58,696 bases of DNA from Anaerolineales bacterium (GTDB taxonomy: Bacteria; Chloroflexota; Anaerolineae; Anaerolineales; UBA11657). Under the pieces are notes generated by a model. That model saw only the letters and a program-made list of their open reading frames with translations, was not told the DNA's origin and did no database searches. Location: the NCBI GenBank assembly GCA_022450585.1, contig JAKUPR010000001.1, positions 65,671 through 124,366 on the forward strand. Direction: 5' to 3'. The position numbers and the translations under genes were made by a program. Of this stretch, positions 52,161-58,696 are shown piece by piece; position 1 is the first letter of the stretch, and every line of letters starts with the position of its first letter.

Positions 52161-52238
52161 ATTGCTCAGGATTGAATGTGGCAGTGCGGATAGATGATAA
52201 GCAATCAAATGGCTATTAGTTTCTATCGGGTTTACTGA

Positions 52239-53636
52239 ATGGCAGCTCGAAGATTTCTCTCTGATCTGGCTGCTATCTTTCCCTCTGATCGTTTACTGAC
52301 TGAGCGCGCGCAGCTTATACCGTACGAATCGGACGCACTCACGGCTTTTCGGGCGCTTCCTCGTGCGGTCGTGCTTCCAGAATCTCAGGATGAAGTTATT
52401 GAGACCGTGCAGTTGTGCTATCGTGCTAGCATTCCTTTTGTTGCACGTGGGAGCGGCACAAGTCTTTCTGGAGGTGCATTGCCGGATGAGGATGGAGTTG
52501 TAATTGCACTGAACCGACTAAACCGCATAATACGTGTGGACGCGGAGCATCGCCTAGCTGTGGTAGAGGCCGGAGTGTCTAACCTTGCTGTGTCTAAGGC
52601 TGCTGCACCATACGGGCTGTATTATGTTCCGGATCCATCGAGCCAGTCGATTTGTACAATTGGCGGTAACGTCGCTTTCAATTCTGGAGGTGCGCACTGT
52701 CTTAAGTATGGCATGACTAGCAATCATGTACTCGGCATCAAGGTGGTGTTGCCACATGGCGATATAGTGGAGATGGGTGGTGAGAGCCTCGAGGGAGTCG
52801 GACCTGACTTAGTTGGTTTATTTGTGGGGTCGGAGGGTTTGTTCGGCATTGCCCTGGAAATTACGCTGCGACTCCTTCCGGTTCCAGAGTCATACCGTAC
52901 GGTACTTGCTGCCTATAGTAGCATGAAAGATGCCGGAGATACAGTGGCGACTGTGGTGGCTTCAGGGCTTCTTCCTGGAGCGATTGAAATAATGGACAAC
53001 CTGACAATTCAAGCAGTGGAGCAATCTTTTGATGCAGGTTATCCGACAGATGCAGCCGCGCTATTGATTGTGGAGCTTGAGGGAGAGGCTAATCAAGTAG
53101 AGCAGGAGTTCGTCGAGCTGGAGAAAATTATTAATAATTCCGCTGCGTATAGCGTTCGGAGTGCGCGTGACGATATAGAGCGGTCACAAATTTGGAAAGG
53201 GCGTAAAGGAGCATTTGGCGCTCTAGGGGCAATTACTCAGGCTTACATTGTGCAGGACGGTGTTGTTCCTCGGACTCAACTTGGTGCTGTGCTGTCGGAA
53301 ATCGATGAGCTCAGTGTGCAGTATGGATTGCGGGTTGCTAACGTGTTTCACGCTGGTGACGGCAATCTACATCCCAATGTGCTTTATGACGGCAGCCAAG
53401 AAGGTATGCTTGAGCGTGCAGAGCAGCTGGCCGGCGAAATTACGAAGTTGTGCGTTCGGCACGGTGGTGTCATAACCGGTGAGCACGGAGTTGGTATGGA
53501 GAAACGTGACTATATGCGGGAAATGTTCGCGGAGGTAGATTTGGAAATGATGCAGCGGCTTTCTCGTGCAATTGACCCGCGCGGAATCGCAAACGTTGGC
53601 AAGATGTTTCCAGGACAGGGGGTACCGGGTGTTTGA
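52239..53636 (+). CDS. glcD: FAD-binding glycolate/D-lactate oxidase subunit GlcD
   Basis: The 465-residue protein is of the FAD-binding type 4 family, with [15 protein letters not shown] near 70-84, GNVAFNSGG near 140-148 and a C-terminal [12 protein letters not shown] and GEHGVGMEK. GlcD is the catalytic subunit of glycolate oxidase, which turns glycolate into glyoxylate, or oxidises D-lactate. It is followed by glcE and glcF in the usual order. D-lactate versus glycolate cannot be distinguished. Confidence 0.93.
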   Translation: MAARRFLSDLAAIFPSDRLLTERAQLIPYESDALTAFRALPRAVVLPESQDEVIETVQLCYRASIPFVARGSGTSLSGGALPDEDGVVIALNRLNRIIRVDAEHRLAVVEAGVSNLAVSKAAAPYGLYYVPDPSSQSICTIGGNVAFNSGGAHCLKYGMTSNHVLGIKVVLPHGDIVEMGGESLEGVGPDLVGLFVGSEGLFGIALEITLRLLPVPESYRTVLAAYSSMKDAGDTVATVVASGLLPGAIEIMDNLTIQAVEQSFDAGYPTDAAALLIVELEGEANQVEQEFVELEKIINNSAAYSVRSARDDIERSQIWKGRKGAFGALGAITQAYIVQDGVVPRTQLGAVLSEIDELSVQYGLRVANVFHAGDGNLHPNVLYDGSQEGMLERAEQLAGEITKLCVRHGGVITGEHGVGMEKRDYMREMFAEVDLEMMQRLSRAIDPRGIANVGKMFPGQGVPGV

Positions 53637-53702
53637 GAGGAAATCAGTGAGGTGATGTCAGTTAACTCATCTTCTAAGATTGGATAACTGAAGGGCACAA
53701 TT

Positions 53703-54773
53703 ATGCTACCTACCTCCCAATATGAAGTACAGGAAGCTGTTCTGCAATCTTCCGTGCCATTGCGTGTCCGGGGAGGTGGCAGCAAAAGTGCTCTCTCCAC
53801 TTCGTCATCTGGCGAAGCTGTACTGGAACTCTCTTCGCTTAACGGAGTCTTGGAGTACGTCCCAGAGGAATTCACATTTACTGCACGTGCGGGTACGCAG
53901 TTGTCCGAGATTGAGGATATGCTTGCGCAGAATGGGCAGTGGCTACCCTTTGATCCTCCTCTAGGCGGACGCGGGGCGACCCTGGGTGGAGCCCTTGCAG
54001 CTGGTCTTAGTGGGCCTGGACGCTACCGTTTTGGGGGCACGCGCGACTTTGTGCTTGGAGTGCAATGGGTTTCTGGAACTGGCGATCTACTTCGTGGTGG
54101 TGGTCGGGTTGTGAAAAACGCCTCCGGGTTTGATTTTCCAAAAATGATGGTTGGTAGTTTAGGTAGATTCGGCGTTGTGACCGAAGTTACGTTTAAGGTA
54201 TTTCCAGTTGCACAGCAGTTTAGCACAATGGTGTTGGAATGCGACAGCCTGAATGATGCTCTAGAGGCCATGACTCGATTGTCCAGCTGTCCACTGGACA
54301 TTTTTTCGATTGACATCGAGCCGCCGGCGACATTGCTAGTGCGACTGGCTGGAGAAGGCCGGGCTTTATCATTGCGGATGCGAAGATTAGGTGAGCTACT
54401 GGGTGACGGGGAGATTTTACTTGGCGAACAGGAAGAGGATTTGTGGGTACAGCTTCGCGATTTCAGTTGGCTATCGCCTGGTGAGTGTCTAATCAAGGTG
54501 CCGATTACCCCAGCTGTAATACCGACTCTTGAGGCGAGGTTGGTAGGTGAGAAATCGCAGCGTCGTTACAGCGTGGGTGGCAATTTGGCTTGGATTGGTT
54601 GGCATGGCGATGTTAATGAAATCGACATTATTTTAAGCGAGAGCAACTTGAGTGGATTGCGTGTGCTGGGGTCAGCCGGCGCGGCTTGGGTAGGTGCGCC
54701 GGCTAGTGCAATGGCGTTCGCGCGGCGCGTGAAAGATGTACTGGATAGGGAGGGCAAATTCCTGCCGATTTAA
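53703..54773 (+). CDS. glcE: FAD-binding glycolate oxidase subunit GlcE
   Basis: This shorter FAD-binding type 4 protein of 356 residues has VRGGGSKS near 22-29, LGGRGATLGGALAAGLSGPGR near 85-105 (shown in part) and KNASGFDFPKMMVGSLG near 140-156. It is the second subunit of the GlcDEF complex. Its stop overlaps the glcF start (TAATG at 54771-54775). Confidence 0.93.
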   Translation: MLPTSQYEVQEAVLQSSVPLRVRGGGSKSALSTSSSGEAVLELSSLNGVLEYVPEEFTFTARAGTQLSEIEDMLAQNGQWLPFDPPLGGRGATLGGALAAGLSGPGRYRFGGTRDFVLGVQWVSGTGDLLRGGGRVVKNASGFDFPKMMVGSLGRFGVVTEVTFKVFPVAQQFSTMVLECDSLNDALEAMTRLSSCPLDIFSIDIEPPATLLVRLAGEGRALSLRMRRLGELLGDGEILLGEQEEDLWVQLRDFSWLSPGECLIKVPITPAVIPTLEARLVGEKSQRRYSVGGNLAWIGWHGDVNEIDIILSESNLSGLRVLGSAGAAWVGAPASAMAFARRVKDVLDREGKFLPI

Positions 54774-56032
54774 TGCGTCATAATATTCCGGTGGAGCATT
54801 TTGGTGTACAGGGTGTCGCGATGGCGACCACGGTGGAAAATTGCGTGCATTGTGGTCTGTGCTTGCCAGCGTGTCCCACATATCAATTGCTCGGACAAGA
54901 GATGGATTCGCCGCGTGGCAGAATAATGTTGATGAAAACCGCACTGGAAGGAAGCTTGTCGGTGGAAGAGGTGCGCCCATTTGTTGATAAGTGTCTGGGA
55001 TGCTTAAGCTGTGACGCCATTTGTCCTTCAGATACACATTATGGTGAACTACTACTTTCGTTCCGGGCGTATACTGAGGAGAAGGGTGTACGCGGAAAAC
55101 TACCGGAATTCTTGCTCCGTAGCTTAGCTGTGGAGACTATGTCCCACCCGGCACGTTTTCGGATTGCAGCGTTGCTTGGCACATTGGTGCGTCCGCTCCG
55201 CGCATTATTACCTGACCGGTTGGGTTATATGCTTGACCTTCTGCCGCCCATGATGCCGACGCCAACGCGGTTTCCTGAAATCATACCAGCCGAGGGAGAG
55301 CGTCGCGCCCGGGTCATTTTGCTTACGGGCTGTGTGCAATCCGTGTTGTCCCCGGAAATCAACCGAGCAGCTGTTAATGTTCTAGCACGAAACGGTGTAG
55401 AGGTGCTTGTACCTCCTGGCCAGGGATGTTGTGGGGCACTGGCCATGCATGTAGGGAATGCGCGGAAAGCGCGTGCGCTGGCACGTAAGAATATACGTCT
55501 TCTTACTGCTGATGTTGATGCAATTATTACGACCGCAGCGGGATGCGGTTCTGGTATCAGTGATTATAAACTTCTTTTTGGTGATGCTTCAGATTGTCAC
55601 TTGGCCGCTGAGTTCGCTGCTAAGGTTCGCGATGTGCATGTTTTTTTGGATGATCTAGGTTTGCGCGCTCAATTTGGAAAGACCCAATCGCAACTTCTCA
55701 CTTATCATGATGCTTGTCACCTGGCCAATGCACAGGGCATTAAACAGGCACCCCGTCGATTGTTGAAACAGATTCCAGGACTTGAATTGGTGCAGTTAGA
55801 TGAGGTGGAAATGTGCTGTGGTTCTGCTGGACTCTACAATATCGAACAACCAGAATTGGCCGATCAGCTAGGTTCCCGTAAGGCCGCTGTAGTACTGAAA
55901 AGTGGTGCCGCTGGCTTGGTGAGTGGTAACATTGGCTGTATCACGCAAATCGGCGCTCACTTGCGTTCGTTGGGTAACGATATGCCGGTATTACATACCA
56001 TGGAGGTACTAGATCGTGCCTATAATAGTTGA
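54773..56032 (+). CDS. glcF: Glycolate oxidase iron-sulfur subunit GlcF
   Basis: The 419-residue protein has two [4Fe-4S] clusters (CVHCGLCLPACPTY near 25-38 and CLGCLSCDAICP near 78-89) followed by two CCG domains (GQGCCGALAMHVG and EMCCGSAGLYN). Electrons from GlcD and GlcE reach the quinone pool through it. Overlap with glcE indicates coupled translation. No permease gene follows. Confidence 0.94.
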   Translation: MRHNIPVEHFGVQGVAMATTVENCVHCGLCLPACPTYQLLGQEMDSPRGRIMLMKTALEGSLSVEEVRPFVDKCLGCLSCDAICPSDTHYGELLLSFRAYTEEKGVRGKLPEFLLRSLAVETMSHPARFRIAALLGTLVRPLRALLPDRLGYMLDLLPPMMPTPTRFPEIIPAEGERRARVILLTGCVQSVLSPEINRAAVNVLARNGVEVLVPPGQGCCGALAMHVGNARKARALARKNIRLLTADVDAIITTAAGCGSGISDYKLLFGDASDCHLAAEFAAKVRDVHVFLDDLGLRAQFGKTQSQLLTYHDACHLANAQGIKQAPRRLLKQIPGLELVQLDEVEMCCGSAGLYNIEQPELADQLGSRKAAVVLKSGAAGLVSGNIGCITQIGAHLRSLGNDMPVLHTMEVLDRAYNS

Positions 56033-56152
56033 GATTTGCGGACAGATTGTTGTGCGGCGGAAACGTAACTAGGCTTCGTGTACTTGCTTTGCGTGGATTT
56101 GGTTTCACTGTGAGTAAGGCGCAATGCGAATGTTATTGGAGATGAGAGAATA

Positions 56153-57145
56153 ATGGCGAATCCAAATCGCTTAATCAGTGACGTCAGTCAGCATCTACCC
56201 TTCGGCGAAAAACGCGATACGCGCTTCTACGGAATGAACATTGTGTCAGTGGAGCAATTCGATAGGGATGATCTGGACACTATTTTCGCAGTGGCACGGG
56301 AAATGCGTTTGATGGTTGAGCGTGTTGGTTCTTTTGATTTATTAAAAGGCAAAGTTCTGGCTAATCTGTTCTACGAGTCTTCTACGCGCACATCATCCTC
56401 TTTTGCAGCTGCAATCCAAAGACTTGGTGGAAGCGTATTGCAGATAAACAACGTCACTTTTTCATCGGTTTCGAAAGGCGAGGTACTAGAGGATACTATA
56501 CGCACAATGGAATCTTACTCGGATGCCATCGTGTTGCGTCATCCAGAGGAAGGTTCCGCTGCTATTGCTGCTGGCATAGCCAATAAACCGATAATCAATG
56601 CTGGTGATGGTCCCGGCGAGCATCCCACGCAAGCTCTGCTCGACATGTTCACCATTCTGGAGGAGCTCGGCCATATCAATGGCCTTACGATTACCATGTT
56701 GGGAGATCTGAAATACGGTCGTACAGTCCACTCTTTGGCGCGCTTGCTTGCCCTATTTGATGTCAAGCTGCATTTTGTCGCACCCGATATTTTGCGGATG
56801 CCCTCTACGTTGGTGGAGCAACTGAAGGCTCGAGGAATGTTGCCGTGCGAGCATGTGAACTTTGCGGAGGTATTACCTGAGACAGATGTACTCTACGTTA
56901 CACGTGTGCAACGTGAGCGCTTTGAAGATCCTTCTATGTACGAGCGCGTTAAAGGTAGCTACGTCATTACGCCAGAAACAATGAAGTCTGCTAAAGAGCG
57001 AATGATTGTCATCCATCCATTGCCGCGTGTGGACGAAATTAGCATGCAGTTTGACAATGATCCACGTGCTGCCTATTTTCGGCAAATGGAATATGGTCTG
57101 TATGTGCGCATGGCTCTATTAGCTCTTGTGCTTGGAAAAGCTTAA
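56153..57145 (+). CDS. pyrB: Aspartate carbamoyltransferase catalytic subunit
   Basis: PyrB joins carbamoyl phosphate and aspartate in the first committed pyrimidine step. The 330-residue protein has the carbamoyl-phosphate loop STRTSSSFA near 78-86 and [11 protein letters not shown] near 158-168. GGAGATGAGAG precedes the ATG. No pyrI regulatory chain follows; pyrF starts at its stop codon (TAATG). Confidence 0.95.
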   Translation: MANPNRLISDVSQHLPFGEKRDTRFYGMNIVSVEQFDRDDLDTIFAVAREMRLMVERVGSFDLLKGKVLANLFYESSTRTSSSFAAAIQRLGGSVLQINNVTFSSVSKGEVLEDTIRTMESYSDAIVLRHPEEGSAAIAAGIANKPIINAGDGPGEHPTQALLDMFTILEELGHINGLTITMLGDLKYGRTVHSLARLLALFDVKLHFVAPDILRMPSTLVEQLKARGMLPCEHVNFAEVLPETDVLYVTRVQRERFEDPSMYERVKGSYVITPETMKSAKERMIVIHPLPRVDEISMQFDNDPRAAYFRQMEYGLYVRMALLALVLGKA

Positions 57146-57942
57146 TGCTGTCTTTCATAGGAGCGCTTGAAGCCCGTGCAAATACGGTGGATTCCCTGCT
57201 GTGTGTAGGTATTGACCCACATCCGGACATGCTCTCGGAGGATACTCCGATGGCCTCGAGTGAATTATGTTTGCGTTTAATTGAGTCTTGCTCACCTTAT
57301 GTATGTGCGTTCAAACCAAATATCGCCTTCTTTGAGCGCCATGGCGCAGAGGGTATGACTGTACTGAGAGATGTCATTGCTGCTGTACCGGCAGATATCC
57401 CGGTGATATTGGATGCTAAGCGGGGTGATATTGCTAGCACTGCTGAGGCATATGCCTATGCGGTTTTTGATGTGCTCGGTGCGCATGCGCTGACTGCGAG
57501 CCCGTATCTTGGTTCGGATTCATTGGCTCCGTTTATGAATCGTCCTGAGAGGGGGGTATTTGTGTTATGCAAGACCTCAAATGAGACTGCTGATGAGCTG
57601 CAGGGGCTGCTGGTCGATGGCGAACCACTCTATTTGCATGTTGCTCGAAAGGCTAAGAGTTGGAGCACGAATGAAAATGTGGGGATTGTGGTTGGTGCTA
57701 CAGACCCTTATGCGCTTGCATGCGTGCGTGCGGCTGCTCCTAGTCTGTGGTTTCTTTGCCCTGGTGTGGGTGCGCAGGGCGCAAATTTAAAGGCTGCACT
57801 GGGCGCTGGTCTCAGATCTGATGGTATGGGCATGCTTGTGAGCGTATCACGTTCCATTGCATGCGATTCTGACCCCGCTGGGGCATCTGCAAATCTACGT
57901 CAGGGAATCAATGACGTGCGGCGAGCTAGTGCTTCCACATGA
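57145..57942 (+). CDS. pyrF: Orotidine-5'-phosphate decarboxylase (subfamily 2)
   Basis: PyrF decarboxylates OMP to UMP. The 265-residue enzyme carries the active-site DAKRGDI motif near 92-98 and is of the longer type 2 family. CVGIDPHPDM lies near the N-terminus. It overlaps pyrB by 1 nt, so two pyrimidine genes are coupled here; other pyr genes are not in the window. Confidence 0.95.
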   Translation: MLSFIGALEARANTVDSLLCVGIDPHPDMLSEDTPMASSELCLRLIESCSPYVCAFKPNIAFFERHGAEGMTVLRDVIAAVPADIPVILDAKRGDIASTAEAYAYAVFDVLGAHALTASPYLGSDSLAPFMNRPERGVFVLCKTSNETADELQGLLVDGEPLYLHVARKAKSWSTNENVGIVVGATDPYALACVRAAAPSLWFLCPGVGAQGANLKAALGAGLRSDGMGMLVSVSRSIACDSDPAGASANLRQGINDVRRASAST

Positions 57943-57993
57943 ATTGAAACTTGCATTTTGACGGAATTGGTTTCTGTAATTTCGCAGGGTTTT

Positions 57994-58696
57994 TTATAGC
58001 ACTCCCTCTTGCCTGAGGGATGCAATATGGGACTTGTTGTAGCAGAGTATCTTGCTGAGTATCTCCTCTGTATGTTCCCCAAGGGTTGGAGGTGGTCTGC
58101 GGATTGATATTGGCGTTGTCGGAATTTGAAGTGGCGAATTCAGCAGTGGTATGGTGTCGCCCTTGGAACCCTTAATATCCACGCGCATTTTACGCGATTG
58201 AACTTGGGGGTTGTCAAATACACTGTCAATTGTGTTGATCGGTCCTGCTGGAAGCCCGATTCGCTCGCATAATGATAGCCAGTAATCTGCATTGCGCTGC
58301 TCAAACAAGTCGTTGAGCGTGTCTGCCAGTAGCTGCCTGTTCTGGACTCGTGCTGAGTTGCTAGAGAAGCGTTCATCGTCTATCCAGTTAGGTCGATCAA
58401 CCGCGTGGCAGAACTTCTTCCACTGCATGTCATTTCCAGCAGCGAATGCGAATGGCTTATCTCTTGCGCTAAACGACTCGTAAGGCGCAACATTTGGATG
58501 AGCGTTACCATGACGTGTGGGGATTTCTCCAGAGACAAAGTAATTGCTGGCTGCGTATGTGAGAAGGGCAATCTGACTGTCCAGCAGCGCCATGTCTATC
58601 CGTTGCCCCTCTCCGGTGCGCTCGCGTGCGTACAGCGCAGCCAGTATCGCATTGGCTGCAAACATTCCCGCGCTGATATCTGCTATTGCTACCCCT
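57994..58696 (-). CDS. CaiB/BaiF (class III) CoA-transferase, 5' part outside the window
   Basis: The visible 3' portion continues past base 58696. It begins within GVAIADISAGMFAANA, characteristic of class III CoA transferases just after the catalytic aspartate region. It continues with GQRIDMALLDSQIALL, APYESFSARDKPF and the C-terminal GLPAGPINTIDSV. Such enzymes move CoA between carboxylic acids, or act as acyl-CoA racemases. The substrate is unknown. Confidence 0.92.
   Translation of the reverse strand, partial: GVAIADISAGMFAANAILAALYARERTGEGQRIDMALLDSQIALLTYAASNYFVSGEIPTRHGNAHPNVAPYESFSARDKPFAFAAGNDMQWKKFCHAVDRPNWIDDERFSSNSARVQNRQLLADTLNDLFEQRNADYWLSLCERIGLPAGPINTIDSVFDNPQVQSRKMRVDIKGSKGDTIPLLNSPLQIPTTPISIRRPPPTLGEHTEEILSKILCYNKSHIASLRQEGVL

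Noticed and set aside
1-58696. CRISPR array or insertion sequence
   Set aside because: No regularly spaced repeats, no transposase gene and no terminal inverted repeats with target duplications were noticed.

Overview
The window is a gene-dense bacterial chromosome segment with about 55 genes on both strands, mostly short operons, and no insertion sequences, prophage core genes or CRISPR array. The mix suggests a Chloroflexota bacterium, possibly Dehalococcoidia/SAR202-like: a separate GatB plus GatC-GatA, fused KorA with KorB, System I cytochrome c maturation with a Cys-type CcmE, LutABC beside GlcDEF, bifunctional PGI/PMI, CoxG and XdhC proteins, and a b6-like cytochrome b. This placement is inference from gene content; no marker phylogeny was run.

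Layout. 1-10.4 kb: partial uvrC, a LysM surface protein, an orphan DNA methyltransferase, a GT-C glycosyltransferase, an SDR epimerase, a secreted SH3-GH2 hydrolase and a GT4 glycosyltransferase (surface carbohydrate genes). 10.4-17.3 kb: rpsT, a response-regulator-like protein with a decayed receiver, a duplicated LLH-holin-like membrane protein, and the operon gntR-korA-korB-ygfZ for ferredoxin-linked 2-oxoacid oxidation. 17.5-28.9 kb: housekeeping genes (Trm112-like, serS, nth, a phosphoribosyltransferase, a methyltransferase, gatB, alr, a sugar nucleotidyltransferase, gatA, gatC, birA, HIT). 29-31.2 kb: a tandem RNase H with a dead second domain, and PGI/PMI.

31.2-41.2 kb is a respiratory block on the minus strand: Rieske, cytochrome b and diheme cytochrome c, followed by ccmE-F-H-G-I-A-B-C-D. 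Together they make and haem-load a bc/b6f-like quinol oxidase. A 59-residue ccmD is included. 41.3-48.7 kb: RNase D, tRNA-Ser(CGA) with a 19-bp perfect hairpin behind it, an SPFH protein, CoxG, acetyl-CoA synthetase, a prolyl-tRNA editing protein, XdhC and a cupin. 48.75-49.15 kb holds a frameshifted pseudogene of a double-ACT-domain protein. 49.2-56 kb: lutABC then glcDEF, two complete systems for lactate and glycolate (2-hydroxyacid) oxidation, which could supply electrons to the quinone pool and hence the bc complex. 56.1-58 kb: pyrB-pyrF. The right edge cuts a CaiB/BaiF CoA-transferase.

Across the window several genes (uvrC, gatB, birA, nth, HIT) have a good -10 hexamer only 6-8 nt before the start codon and no Shine-Dalgarno, which suggests leaderless mRNAs. 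Others (serS, korA, acs, pyrB, cupin) have clear Shine-Dalgarno sequences.
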